Shown: positions 1 to 8,788 of the stretch, piece by piece | Position numbering within the stretch: the stretch's first letter is position 1 | Layout: each line of letters opens with the position of its first letter | NCBI RefSeq assembly: GCF_002216065.1 | Contig: NZ_CP022282.1 | Location: 4,030,001 to 4,094,000, forward strand | Source: Chryseobacterium sp. T16E-39 | GTDB lineage: Bacteria > Bacteroidota > Bacteroidia > Flavobacteriales > Weeksellaceae | Length of the DNA stretch: 64,000 bases | Direction: 5' to 3' | Translations under genes and position numbers: made by a program | The notes under the pieces: model-generated | Seen by the model: the letters and a program-made list of their open reading frames with translations, nothing else | Databases searched by the model: none | What the model was told of the DNA's origin: nothing

Positions 1-175
1 TATTACAGTGAAAATTAAGAAGAGATTCCTTGTCGCATTTGTTAGTATTACGGGACATTTCAGGTTTTGCTTTTTGCCAAGCTTTATTTTCCTGATTGAC
101 GATTTGGGCTTGTAGCGAAAAGAATCCAGCGAAAAGTATTGATAGACATGTGAAATGTTTACTTTTGGTATTCAT
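1..175 (-). CDS. N-terminal fragment of a secreted protein (cut by window edge)
   Basis: The reading frame starts with ATG at 175 on the minus strand and stays open to the left edge, giving about 58 residues. The N-terminus has a basic start (MNTKSKH), a hydrophobic stretch and an LQAQ cleavage-like site, so it looks like a Sec signal peptide near residue 24. The visible mature part is polar and contains a Cys. The family cannot be named from this much sequence. Confidence 0.6.
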   Translation of the reverse strand, partial: MNTKSKHFTCLSILFAGFFSLQAQIVNQENKAWQKAKPEMSRNTNKCDKESLLNFHCN

Positions 176-687
176 GTCGTGGTAAATTTGATTGTTAGTT
201 TTTAATTGGCTGTTAAATTAACTAAAATTATGATTTAGTTGATATTTTATTTTGTGTAATTTTGAATTTGTAGTATCCATGGTGTATCTGGTGTTCTTTT
301 TCATCACTTTTTTGTGACTTTTTAAAGATTTAATCGATTTTTTAAGATATTTTGAAAATCATGGTTATTATTTTTTACTATAATCAAAGATGTCATGATT
401 TTCGTTGCCTTACAAATAAATACTTTATAGATTCATGAATTTATATAGGTGATTTTATGATTTGTAATATTTTAATTAGTTGTTTTTCAGTTGTTTGTGT
501 TTGTTGGTTTAATTTTTTTCTCTCTCTATTCTATTTCTTGTTATATGTGTCATTCCAATAGGTTCATATTGATATTTGTCAATGTTTTTTTCGGTCAAAA
601 ATCAATGAAAATATTCTTATTGATCATGCAACTTTGTACTTGTAAATGATTATGAAAATTCAGATCTAATTAAAATAAATAGCGAAA
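176..687. other. AT-rich intergenic region, no gene seen
   Basis: About 510 bases of very AT-rich sequence lie between the divergent edge gene and the broken lipoprotein locus. I see no ORF with coding character. The region around 620-650 has CTTTGTA-type promoter-like sequence that could drive the locus at 688, but no clear -33 partner was found. Confidence 0.5.
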
Positions 688-785
688 ATGAAAGCTCAAC
701 ATTATTCTCACTATCGCTTTTACTTATACTGTCATCTTGTAAGCAGAGCAGTACAGACAGTCCAAACAATTAAATTTCACATTCT
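688..785 (+). pseudogene. Broken lipoprotein signal peptide in front of the SnoaL-like gene
   Basis: The frame that contains 693-773 reads as a lipoprotein signal peptide: a Ser/Leu-rich core, then LILSSCKQ with a lipobox Cys, then a short polar linker ending at TAA 771-773. The only upstream ATG (688) is one base out of frame; restoring one A in the ATGAAA run would give a normal MKSS start. The same frame continues through the TAA, four codons later, directly into the ATG at 786. So the downstream protein was probably once a longer lipoprotein that has since gained a 1-base deletion and a stop. A sequencing error cannot be excluded. Confidence 0.55.
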
Positions 786-1166
786 ATGACAGCAAAAGAA
801 TTATTATTGGAATATTTGCAGAACATTCAAAACCCCCAAAGAGTAGCAGAATTGTTTGCCGAAGATGGCGCGATAGAATTGCCTTATTTTAAATCAGTTA
901 ACATTCCTCCAAGATACCAGGGGAAGAAGGAGATTGAAACTTTTATTTCAGACCTCTTAGAGCAGGCTCCAACTTTCGAATTTATTAATATCAAAGTATT
1001 GATTGAAACCCCGGAGCAAGTATTTGCAGAATACGAAATCAATACAGTTTTTAATGGTAAGCCTTACAAACAATTGTATATGGGACGACTGGTTTCTAAA
1101 AACGGAAAGATCGTTTTACTTCGGGAAGCATGTGATACTGTACCCATTGAAAGACTTAAAAATTAA
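786..1166 (+). CDS. SnoaL-like / NTF2-fold protein
   Basis: This 126-residue protein has the length and pattern of the SnoaL/NTF2-like cone fold: an N-terminal helix pair containing LFAEDGAIELPY, a middle segment with a G-K-x-x-I-x-x-F motif, and a C-terminal beta-sheet ending in a conserved-looking strand (KIVLLREACDTV). Such proteins are often small isomerases, hydrolases or ligand binders; the substrate cannot be told. The frame upstream encodes a disrupted lipoprotein signal, so the present product is probably cytoplasmic while its ancestor was membrane-anchored. No RBS is obvious before the ATG, which makes present-day expression uncertain. Confidence 0.7.
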   Translation: MTAKELLLEYLQNIQNPQRVAELFAEDGAIELPYFKSVNIPPRYQGKKEIETFISDLLEQAPTFEFINIKVLIETPEQVFAEYEINTVFNGKPYKQLYMGRLVSKNGKIVLLREACDTVPIERLKN

Positions 1167-1224
1167 AATTCAAAATTCAAAATCGGCAAGGCTACTACAT
1201 TTAAACTAAAACATTTTAATTCAC

Positions 1225-1232
1225 TAACTTTG
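1225..1232 (+). promoter_or_regulatory. -7 promoter box upstream of map
   Basis: TAACTTTG matches the Bacteroidota -7 consensus TAnnTTTG. It would place the transcript start just upstream of the small uORF and about 70 bases before map. Confidence 0.5.
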
Positions 1233-1255
1233 TTGCTCCAAATGAGCACGTAACT

Positions 1256-1306
1256 ATGTCAGCCATAGTCATGAGGCTTGGAAAATTATATGAATTAAAA
1301 ATATAA
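1256..1306 (+). CDS. Possible 16-codon upstream ORF coupled to map
   Basis: ATG at 1256 opens a 16-residue frame (MSAIVMRLGKLYELKI) that stops at TAA 1304-1306, only two bases before the map ATG at 1309. It lies just after a good -7 box. The close stop-start spacing suggests translational coupling. Evidence is positional only; chance occurrence is possible. Confidence 0.3.
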   Translation: MSAIVMRLGKLYELKI

Positions 1307-1308
1307 CA

Positions 1309-2073
1309 ATGTCAATAACAAACGAATCCGAATTAGCAGGAATGCAAAAAGCAAGTGAAGCGGTTGCCTATACCTTAAAGGAGATGATCAATTATACTCA
1401 GCCTGGTATGACGACTAAGGAGCTTGATGAGTTTGGAGCAAAAATACTTTCCGATTTTGGTGCGAAATCGGCACCTTATCTTACATATGGATTTCCAGGA
1501 TGGACGTGCATCAGCGTAGATAATGAATTTTGCCATGGTATTCCGACTGAAGAGAGAGTTTTAAAAGAAGGAGACTTGATTAATATTGATGTTTCCGCAG
1601 AATTAAATGGATTCTGGGCAGATAATGGAGGGTCTTTTATTATTGGAAAGGACATCAACCAGCACCAGAAACTGGTGAACGCTTCTAAGGATATTTTAGA
1701 AAAAGCAATCAGTAACATAAAGGGCGGGGTCAAAATAGCAGATATTGGATTGCTTATGGAGACTGAAGCTAAAAAAAGAGGTTTTAAGGTTATTAAAAAT
1801 TTAGCAGGACATGGCATCGGAAGAAGTCTGCATGAACAGCCTGATGAATTGTTTAATTATAAAAATCGTTTTGATTCAAGGAGATTCAAGAAAAATTCCG
1901 TTGTTGCAATTGAAACATTTATCTCGACCTCTTCCAATTTAGCTGTTGAATTGAGTGATGGATGGACAATGGTAGGAAATAACGGGGGATATATGGCGCA
2001 ACATGAACATACGATTGTAGTGACTGATGGTAAGCCAATCATTTTAACTGAAATGAATGGAATATTGAATTAA
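1309..2073 (+). CDS. map: Type I methionine aminopeptidase
   Basis: Cytosolic metalloprotease that removes the initiator Met from nascent proteins. All five metal ligands of the pita-bread fold can be placed: D94 and D105 (INIDVS, WAD), H168 (AGHGIGR), E202 (AIETF) and E233 (QHEH), with the substrate-binding H76 in CHGIP. The 254-residue length fits the short bacterial type I enzyme without an N-terminal extension. The segment after D105 reads NGGSF where many type I enzymes have TxxTF, so this may be a paralogue of a canonical map elsewhere in the genome. It stands alone, preceded by a short uORF and followed by a terminator. Confidence 0.9.
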   Translation: MSITNESELAGMQKASEAVAYTLKEMINYTQPGMTTKELDEFGAKILSDFGAKSAPYLTYGFPGWTCISVDNEFCHGIPTEERVLKEGDLINIDVSAELNGFWADNGGSFIIGKDINQHQKLVNASKDILEKAISNIKGGVKIADIGLLMETEAKKRGFKVIKNLAGHGIGRSLHEQPDELFNYKNRFDSRRFKKNSVVAIETFISTSSNLAVELSDGWTMVGNNGGYMAQHEHTIVVTDGKPIILTEMNGILN

Positions 2074-2099
2074 AAAAATTTGGTATTTAAAAAATATAG

Positions 2100-2131
2100 A
2101 AGCCATTGACAAATAAAGTCAATGGCTTTTT
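2100..2131. terminator. Hairpin terminator between convergent genes
   Basis: AAGCCATTGAC and GTCAATGGCTT form a perfect 11-bp stem followed by T-rich sequence. It can serve map on the plus strand and, by symmetry, the convergent gene at 2150. Confidence 0.8.
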
Positions 2132-2149
2132 TGTAAGAATATCTGGTCT

Positions 2150-3448
2150 TTATTTCGTTTTGAATCTTATAGTCTGACTATCACCGATAAGAGGATGCCC
2201 ATCTTTTGACATAAATTCATTGCCAATAATAAATTCGTATTCGCTGTCAGGTTTTAGACTCATTTCCATAACAAGAATTTTATCATCGTTTTCAAATCCG
2301 ATTGTTTTTTTAAAAGGAAATACTTCCTTTCCTTTCTCAGAAAGCTTTATTGACATTATTTTTGTATTCATTTCCTTTGAAAATACAATTCGGAATTCTT
2401 TCGTCGCGGGATCAACATTTACTGAGCCATTTTCAAAGGGTTGGGTTTTTATAACATAAGGTGATTTTTTCTGATACTCTTTTACTAATTCTTCTTTATT
2501 AAAACCTTCTTTATAGAATTTGGATTTTCTCAAAAACTCTTCCACAGTGTGATCATCACCATAATTTAATTCTATGATATCTTTTATTGCCTGTTTCTTA
2601 TTTTTAGCATTTTTATAATAGCTTTTGGAAATTTCGTAACCCATAAAATAACCAAGATCGGCAGCCTCTCCTTTCTGATTACCATTATAAAGCCAATTAG
2701 TGTATGAATTAGAAAACATTTCTTCTTTAAATAATTTTTTCAATTCCGGAAAATGAGCTTTACCATAAGTGATATATTTTCTTTGCAGAGGTTTTTGTAG
2801 AACCAATTCTGTAATGAAGTCACAAGAGCCTTCCCTGATGACTTGGTTTATAAGTGTATTGCCTTTTCTTGGTTTTTGTTGGGTATGAACATATTCGTGG
2901 ATATTTACAGAAACAATGTTGTTAAGATCCTGAGAGGCAAAAACATTTTTCAGCCAATTGCTTTTAAATTCAGAAACATCTGTTTCAGGTGTCGCCATTG
3001 AAATTTCTGCTCCTATCAGAACCATATTATCTGTGATGGTTCCTCCTGAGTTTAGGGCACCTATTGTAAAATACATATCAGAATTTTTGAGGTCCGGATA
3101 AAGTTTTTGAAAGCTCTGAACTGCACTCTCAAATTCCGTTATCTTATTTTTAACTGTTAAGGTATTGGACCTGATGGAATTCCAGAACTTTGGATATTCT
3201 TCAATTGATTTTATGTAAAGAGAATCGTTATAATCTCTCAATTTCATAAATTCTTTTAAACCCTTTGTGCCTTTGTCAATATAAAGCTTATTGATGAAGT
3301 TCAATTTTTTTGAAAAGTCATGAGTTTTTTGGATGCTGTCATAAGCCACCCAGAAGTTGTCAATATCGGATGTGAAAATTTTGTTTGAAGATTGGGAATG
3401 AAAGAGTCCAAATAAGAACGTGAAAAGGAAGAGGAAAACTGATTTCAT
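2150..3448 (-). CDS. Secreted HExxH metalloprotease-like protein with C-terminal Ig-like domain
   Basis: The 432-residue protein begins with a clear Sec signal peptide (hydrophobic core at residues 3-16, FHSQS cleavage region). A zinc-protease motif HEYVH lies at residues 184-188 and is followed by a helical region; this resembles the predicted Zn-dependent protease families near DUF2268. From about residue 335 the sequence changes to a beta-rich module with the pattern of bacterial Ig-like (Big_5/SbsA-type) domains. The product probably acts in the periplasm or at the surface. The substrate is unknown. Confidence 0.65.
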   Translation of the reverse strand: MKSVFLFLFTFLFGLFHSQSSNKIFTSDIDNFWVAYDSIQKTHDFSKKLNFINKLYIDKGTKGLKEFMKLRDYNDSLYIKSIEEYPKFWNSIRSNTLTVKNKITEFESAVQSFQKLYPDLKNSDMYFTIGALNSGGTITDNMVLIGAEISMATPETDVSEFKSNWLKNVFASQDLNNIVSVNIHEYVHTQQKPRKGNTLINQVIREGSCDFITELVLQKPLQRKYITYGKAHFPELKKLFKEEMFSNSYTNWLYNGNQKGEAADLGYFMGYEISKSYYKNAKNKKQAIKDIIELNYGDDHTVEEFLRKSKFYKEGFNKEELVKEYQKKSPYVIKTQPFENGSVNVDPATKEFRIVFSKEMNTKIMSIKLSEKGKEVFPFKKTIGFENDDKILVMEMSLKPDSEYEFIIGNEFMSKDGHPLIGDSQTIRFKTK

Positions 3449-3632
3449 TAGTTATTTTTATTATAAAACAATGTGGAAGTTAAATTTGTTACATTGGGAA
3501 TGTATGTTTCCATTTTATGATGTAAACTACATTTGGTCTTTATCTGGTCATGGGATGACCTTTAATATAACAGAAAAGAACTTTTTGAATTTAAAAAGTT
3601 CCTTTCGATTTATTAACAATTAAAAATTTTAT

Positions 3633-5771
3633 TTACTTTTCACCGCCGCCACCTTTTTCAACATCGGTCTTGGTGTTGGTTTTTACTTTCTGGTTTCCGA
3701 AACGCTTTACAAAGGAAAGTGAAATTCCGTACCAATCCGATTGTGCAGAATCTCTGAAAGTTCCCACCGGACTGAAGGTGGTTGTGTCAAAATTAGGTCG
3801 CTGGAAGATATTCATCAGCTGAAGGCTGACTTCCATTTCTGTTTTTGGAAATATTTTTGTTACCGAAATATTATGAAAGATGTTGGTGTTATTTGCATAA
3901 GAATTTCCATTATTTTGATTAGATACTTCAACCCATGCACTTAAATTAATGTTCTTATTAAACAGATTGGTATAGGAAAGATTGGTGGATCCTCCCCAAT
4001 AGCTGACGTAGTTTCTTGCCTTTAAATCATTTCTTTCATTAAAGTCACTGTTATCAATATAATACCAGCCAAATCCTACGTTTACACTAAATTTATTCTT
4101 TAGGAAAGTCTGATTGGTGCTCGCAAAGAGGTAATATTTCTGAACTTTTCCACTGAAATTACCAGGATAGGTAATTGTTTTGTCTCCCTCAGTAGTAAAG
4201 GTTGTCCAATAGTCCTGCTTGGTGAACATATACCTTGCAGAAAGGAAATATTTTTTCAAAATTCCGAACTTCATATAAAGACGGTCACTTGGATTAGGCT
4301 GTAAGTCGAGATTTCCTCTGGAGTAAATTCCATCATTATTCGGGATAAGAAATGGGTTAAACTCTGTATACCACGGACGCCAGATATTCCGATTATAAGT
4401 TAGGCTCAGATCATATTTGTCTGAAAAAGAATATTTCAATAATAAATTAGGGAGGAAAGTTCCGTAAGAATCTCTTCTTGAAGTACCTGCCACGTCCTGT
4501 CTCAGTTTGAAATCAATATATTCATAGCGTATTCCGATTCTGGTTTCCAGTTTTTTAAAGAAGGTTTTACTGAAGTTAGCATATAGGGAATTGATGTTAT
4601 CCTCATAATGAAAACGATCATTTTTTTGGAGTGATCCCAGTTTATTTCCAGTCAGGTCATTAGGTGCGATATTATTGTTGAAATCCATTTTTCCTCCCGC
4701 TTCAAAAGTTGCTCCTGATTTCCCCAACGATTGCGTGTAATCTATTTTTAGGTAATAATTACGGGTCTGATTATGAATATTGACTCCTATCTCATCAGGA
4801 ATAGGGAGGTTACTGAAAGTTTTTGTAAATTCATTATCCTCTTTTCGTGAATTATAGTTGGTGCCCAAGTTAACATCTAAAATTCTGTTCTTTTCCTTAT
4901 CATAATATTTATAAAAAAGATTGGTTCCCAAAGTACGGTTTGTACCCGTTAAGTATTGATTCTGATTATAAGAATATTTTAAAGAATCATTGGCATAGTT
5001 GGTCGCATTAGCCTCTGATGAAGAAATTACTTTACTTTGGTTATATTCCAGAATAAATCCAATATTATTTTTATCATTCAACTCAAATTCAGAAGTAGAA
5101 GAAATAGAAGGAGTTTTACTTTTATCTGAATTTAATGTATTGATGCTTGTCACTTCATTGTTTTTATACAAGGAATTGGTGATCGAATTTCTCTGAACCC
5201 ATGTATTGTCATTGTAACCTCCAATAACCGTTTGAGTAAATTTTTTCTTATGATAATTAAGATTAAAGTTTGAGTATTGCGAATTTTTTCTGTTTTGTCT
5301 GTTGTTCAAGGTCACACTTCCTTTTATTCCCTCATCGTCCCTTTTTTTCAAAACAATATTGATGACTGATCCAGTCGTTTCATAACGTGAAGAGGGGCTT
5401 GTGATTACCTCGATTTTCATCAGGTTGTCTGCCGGTATCGTAGCCAGATATTGCTTTAGTTCTTTTCCTGTAAAAACCGATTTTCTGTCGTTGATATAAA
5501 CAGTAACATTTTCGCCTTCTGCTTTAATAGCATCATTATTATCAATACTTACCAAAGGAGTCATTCTGAGAACATCCCATGTCGTATTTCCAGCCAGAAT
5601 GGAGCTGTTGGAGACATTAAAAACCGTTCTGTCAATTTTAGATTCTACCGTTGGTTTTCTTACTACTAACGTGACCGCTTCTATATCTTTTTGTTTAACC
5701 GTATCTTTTTTTGCCTGAGCAAAAGCTAAAGAAGCAGTTAATATGGTGATTATCGATATAATTCTTTTCAT
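3633..5771 (-). CDS. TonB-dependent-receptor-like outer-membrane beta-barrel protein
   Basis: About 712 residues starting MKRIISIITILTASLAFAQ, a standard signal peptide; an in-frame ATG six codons upstream (5789) is less likely. After the signal comes a short segment and a plug-like domain, including the pattern MTPLVSIDNNDAI and VYINDRKS. The rest alternates aromatic and polar residues as in a large outer-membrane barrel of the OMP_b-brl_3 type, finishing near the C-terminus with VSLQLMNIFQRPNF and SLSFVKRFG. The usual N-terminal carboxypeptidase-regulatory-like domain is missing. No SusD-type partner is adjacent, so a glycan-uptake role is not supported. The ligand is unknown. Confidence 0.75.
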   Translation of the reverse strand: MKRIISIITILTASLAFAQAKKDTVKQKDIEAVTLVVRKPTVESKIDRTVFNVSNSSILAGNTTWDVLRMTPLVSIDNNDAIKAEGENVTVYINDRKSVFTGKELKQYLATIPADNLMKIEVITSPSSRYETTGSVINIVLKKRDDEGIKGSVTLNNRQNRKNSQYSNFNLNYHKKKFTQTVIGGYNDNTWVQRNSITNSLYKNNEVTSINTLNSDKSKTPSISSTSEFELNDKNNIGFILEYNQSKVISSSEANATNYANDSLKYSYNQNQYLTGTNRTLGTNLFYKYYDKEKNRILDVNLGTNYNSRKEDNEFTKTFSNLPIPDEIGVNIHNQTRNYYLKIDYTQSLGKSGATFEAGGKMDFNNNIAPNDLTGNKLGSLQKNDRFHYEDNINSLYANFSKTFFKKLETRIGIRYEYIDFKLRQDVAGTSRRDSYGTFLPNLLLKYSFSDKYDLSLTYNRNIWRPWYTEFNPFLIPNNDGIYSRGNLDLQPNPSDRLYMKFGILKKYFLSARYMFTKQDYWTTFTTEGDKTITYPGNFSGKVQKYYLFASTNQTFLKNKFSVNVGFGWYYIDNSDFNERNDLKARNYVSYWGGSTNLSYTNLFNKNINLSAWVEVSNQNNGNSYANNTNIFHNISVTKIFPKTEMEVSLQLMNIFQRPNFDTTTFSPVGTFRDSAQSDWYGISLSFVKRFGNQKVKTNTKTDVEKGGGGEK

Positions 5772-5932
5772 TTTCCTGGGAAGTTTCAACTAATAAGACA
5801 ACTGTTAGGTGATATATGTTACATAGATATTAAAAAAAATGAAAAAATTAACTTTAAATTTAAAAAATAGTGATGTTTATTTGATATTTTGGGGTTAGAT
5901 GAAGTAGATATTTAAGGAAATCAGGCTGCCTT

Positions 5933-5969
5933 AATAACAAAACCTGCTTAACTAGCAGGTTTTGTTATT
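5933..5969. terminator. Strong symmetric hairpin terminator
   Basis: AATAACAAAACCTGCT and its exact complement form a 16-bp stem with a 5-base loop. It lies just beyond the stop of the minus-strand lipoprotein gene at 5985. Confidence 0.85.
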
Positions 5970-5984
5970 TATTTAAAAAGAATA

Positions 5985-6470
5985 CTAAGGCTCAGGATGA
6001 TTCGTTGGAGTGTGAATGATATCATAGTATACAGATAGATTATTAGCATCAGGGTATATTCTGTATGTAAATTCCTGTTTTGTTAAAACGATAATTTTTA
6101 CAACTCTGGTGAAAAGAGCATTTCCATTGGCATCTTTTGTAGTAATCGTTCTGGTGGAACCATCAGCTGAAACCGACCAATCCCCGTGCATTTTTGGAGA
6201 ATTATCCAGGTTAAACATGGTAAACGTACCATTTGTTTTAAAATAAGCAAATCCTACAAAATTAGAGACGTTGGTATCGGTTAAGGCTACGGATGCTCCC
6301 TCCTGATTTTTAGCATTGGTTGTTTCCCAAGGAGTGGAGGATAATAGCTGTGAAGGAGTGGATTGTGGTTCCGTAATCACGATTTCCTCTTCGTCGTCAG
6401 AGCACGAGGCAACTGTCGTTATGACAGCTAATAATGTCAGCAAATAACATAACTTTTTTAATATTTTCAT
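5985..6470 (-). CDS. Lipoprotein, probably DUF4822 family
   Basis: 161 residues. The N-terminus MKILKKLCYLLTLLAVITT ends in a VASCSDD lipobox, so the protein should be lipidated at that Cys and exported; the following acidic DDEEE run is typical of Bacteroidota lipoproteins. The remaining ~120 residues have a beta-rich, lipocalin-like look (PWETTNAKNQ, FAYFKTNGTFTMFNLD, MHGDWSVSADG) that I associate with DUF4822 proteins. Function is unknown. It is divergent from the AraC-type regulator at 6657, with which it shares the 186-base promoter region. Confidence 0.6.
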   Translation of the reverse strand: MKILKKLCYLLTLLAVITTVASCSDDEEEIVITEPQSTPSQLLSSTPWETTNAKNQEGASVALTDTNVSNFVGFAYFKTNGTFTMFNLDNSPKMHGDWSVSADGSTRTITTKDANGNALFTRVVKIIVLTKQEFTYRIYPDANNLSVYYDIIHTPTNHPEP

Positions 6471-6656
6471 AATGGATAGGTTTTAAACAGGACAAACTTA
6501 TCCTTTATAAGAATCAAAAGATTGTATGAACTATTTCTTTTGTTGTAAAAAATATCATTGATTATTGCTATTCAGTTATATCAAAAATGATATAGCTGAT
6601 CAACAATAAAAATTTTTGATATTTGTACATTTGATAATCCAAGATGAGAATATACC

Positions 6657-7511
6657 ATGTATGATGAAACGCTTATTCTTGATAAAGAGATAAAGGATTC
6701 TTTTCAGGTCAGGAAAATTACCCGTTCGGTTTTTAAAAATGCCGGTATGGTAAGTGTTATCTATAATCGTGTATTGATTATTCATGAAGGAAATGGGAAA
6801 ATTATTATTGATGACGAGCAATATGATATTACAGGCTCAGAAGTATTCGTCATATCCAAAGGTCAGCTATTTTCCTTTTCTTCTCTTACTCAATTATCCG
6901 GATTTGAGATAAGCTTTGGGGATTGTTTCTGGGAAAAAGCACCTTCAAGCGCATCTAACTGTAAATTATTGCTTTTTAATGACGCTGCTCTTCATCAGAG
7001 ATTGCCCTTACGTGAGAAGGATTTTTACGATCTAAATCCCGTTTGTGAAATTCTTTTAAAGGAATATTCCGATGCAGACTATCCCAATAAGTTAGATGCT
7101 ATGGCAGCTTATTTAAAAATTCTGATGATTAAACTGGCCAATGCAATGCCCTCATTTCAGCAAGGAATTGATGATTTTGATAATCAGATCTATCGTAGGT
7201 TTTTGGAACTGGTCAATACCCACTACAACCAGATGCATGATGTATTATATTATGCGCAAAAACTGTCTGTAACACCTCGTAAGCTTTCCGAAATATCAAA
7301 AAAGAAAAGTGGTAAAGGCGCTAAGGAAATTATTGCAGGACAGGTGATTGCCGAATCGAAGCGCCAGTTACAGTTTTCGGCTAAAACCGTAAAAGAAATA
7401 GCTTATGATCTTTCCTTCAGTACACCAGAACAATTCAGCCATTTTTTTAAAAAACAAACCAATACATCACCGCTTGATTACCGTAAGATTTTCGTAAATA
7501 TTGGCAGGTAA
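6657..7511 (+). CDS. AraC-family transcriptional regulator
   Basis: 284 residues. The N-terminal half looks like a cupin-type sensor (GNGKIIIDDEQYDITGSEVFVI is cupin-like). The C-terminal ~100 residues form the double helix-turn-helix of the AraC/XylS family: first HTH around VTPRKLSEISKKKSGKG, second around VKEIAYDLSFSTPEQFSHFF, ending TSPLDYRKI. The inducer is unknown. It lies directly upstream of the HD-domain gene with a short gap, and is a candidate regulator of that gene or of the divergent lipoprotein. Confidence 0.85.
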   Translation: MYDETLILDKEIKDSFQVRKITRSVFKNAGMVSVIYNRVLIIHEGNGKIIIDDEQYDITGSEVFVISKGQLFSFSSLTQLSGFEISFGDCFWEKAPSSASNCKLLLFNDAALHQRLPLREKDFYDLNPVCEILLKEYSDADYPNKLDAMAAYLKILMIKLANAMPSFQQGIDDFDNQIYRRFLELVNTHYNQMHDVLYYAQKLSVTPRKLSEISKKKSGKGAKEIIAGQVIAESKRQLQFSAKTVKEIAYDLSFSTPEQFSHFFKKQTNTSPLDYRKIFVNIGR

Positions 7512-7550
7512 TACGAAGATTCTGACATTCCGGTCATAGACATACTCACC

Positions 7551-7558
7551 TATTTTTG
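7551..7558 (+). promoter_or_regulatory. -7 promoter box of the HD-domain gene
   Basis: TATTTTTG fits TAnnTTTG. A transcript starting a few bases downstream would begin inside an upstream TTG-initiated extension and just before the ATG at 7580, which is the reason for choosing that ATG. Confidence 0.5.
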
Positions 7559-7579
7559 TATCTATTAAAATATAAAAAT

Positions 7580-8230
7580 ATGTCAGTTCAAAGATTAAAA
7601 AATGTTGCAGGAATTGCCATTCCGGACAGTAAAATTGCTACAGAAGCTACCGAGTTATTATTAGAACACGGAACCGAATTCATCTATAATCATTCCCTGA
7701 GAGTGTTTCTTTTTTCTTCATTGAATGGAAAAAGGAACAATATGGATTATGATGAAGAACTTCTTTATGTAAGTTCTGTTTTTCATGACCTTGGCTTGGT
7801 ACCTCATTATAGCAGTCCAGATTTAAGGTTCGAGGTTGATGGAGCGAATGCAGCAAGGGATTTCCTGAAAAGTCATGGGCTTCCAAAAGATCAGCTACAA
7901 TTGGTTTGGGATACGATAGCATTTCATACAACAATTGGAATCGCAGAACACAAAGAAAATGAAGTTGCCCTTATGTATTCGGGGGTAGGACTGGATGTTA
8001 TGGGAGAAGGCTATGAGCACTTAAGCGAGGCCAACCGAAATGCAATTATAGAGGCTTTTCCTAGAAATGATTTTAAAAATAAAATTATTCCTACATTCTT
8101 TGATGGATTTAAACACAAGACGGAAACTACTTTTGGTAATATAAAAGCTGATGTATGTGCTTTTATGATTCCTAATTTTGAAAGAAAAAATTTCTGCAAT
8201 TGTATTTTACATTCTCCATGGAGTGAGTAG
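7580..8230 (+). CDS. HD-domain phosphohydrolase-like protein
   Basis: 216 residues. It carries the HD signature: the first His in FIYNHSLRVFLF, the HD pair in SSVFHDLGL, and later His/Asp residues in AFHTTIGIAEH. The motif FEVDGANAARDFLKSHG places it in the group of small HD proteins related to cyanamide hydratase-like enzymes. I infer a metal-dependent hydrolase; the substrate is not evident. The C-terminus after FMIPNF (ERKNFCNCILHSPWSE) is probably complete because a stop and intergenic DNA follow. It lies 68 bases after the AraC-family gene. Confidence 0.75.
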   Translation: MSVQRLKNVAGIAIPDSKIATEATELLLEHGTEFIYNHSLRVFLFSSLNGKRNNMDYDEELLYVSSVFHDLGLVPHYSSPDLRFEVDGANAARDFLKSHGLPKDQLQLVWDTIAFHTTIGIAEHKENEVALMYSGVGLDVMGEGYEHLSEANRNAIIEAFPRNDFKNKIIPTFFDGFKHKTETTFGNIKADVCAFMIPNFERKNFCNCILHSPWSE

Positions 8231-8279
8231 ACCGTTTTATTGTAAATTTACATATAAATGAAAAATATCACCATAGCAT

Positions 8280-8702
8280 ATGGATTTACAACTTGAAAAG
8301 AACAAGGAGATCGTAAGACGTTTCAATAAGGAAGTTATTGAGGAAGGTAATGTTGAGGTCTTTGAAGAATTAATGGATGAGCATTTCATCAACCATTCCG
8401 CTCCGCAGGGTGCTGATAATAGAAAACAGGGAATGATTAATACCTTTAATGGGGTGTTAAGGCCAGCAATGCCTGATATTCAGGTGACTATTCTTCAACA
8501 AATTGCTGAGGGAGATCTTGTAACTACAAGAAAAAATATCTCTGGAACCCACACCGGAAATTTCATGGGGATTGCACCATCGCATAGAAGAATAAGCATC
8601 GATGTTATTGATATTGTTCGTCTTAAAAATGGAAAATACGCAGAACATTGGGGGATTAATAATTTATCAGTTGTTTTAGCACATCTAAAAAACGATCAGT
8701 AA
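8280..8702 (+). CDS. SnoaL-like ester cyclase family protein
   Basis: 140 residues with the SnoaL polyketide-cyclase-like pattern: NKEIVRRFNKEV, then MDEHFINHSAP, then a long middle helix, TGNFMGIAPSHRRISI and AEHWGINN. The His and Asp residues of the family's active-site pocket (FINHSAP, EHWG) are present. In genomes like this such proteins are usually stand-alone NTF2-fold enzymes of unknown substrate rather than antibiotic cyclases. It follows the HD gene by 49 bases and ends at a good terminator, so the two may be co-transcribed. Confidence 0.75.
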   Translation: MDLQLEKNKEIVRRFNKEVIEEGNVEVFEELMDEHFINHSAPQGADNRKQGMINTFNGVLRPAMPDIQVTILQQIAEGDLVTTRKNISGTHTGNFMGIAPSHRRISIDVIDIVRLKNGKYAEHWGINNLSVVLAHLKNDQ

Positions 8703-8715
8703 TCATTCATGGAAA

Positions 8716-8749
8716 AAAAAATCCTTATCGATAAATGATAGGGATTTTT
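8716..8749. terminator. Hairpin terminator between convergent genes
   Basis: AAAAATCCTTATC pairs with GATAGGGATTTTT (one G-U pair) and is flanked by A and T runs on both sides, so it can act in both directions. Confidence 0.75.
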
Positions 8750-8788
8750 ATTAGTTCTTAAAATTACTTTCAATGGATAGAATGCATC

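Noticed and set aside
3420..3623. 67-codon plus-strand frame upstream of the HExxH gene
   Set aside because: It overlaps the start of the real gene on the other strand and has no support.
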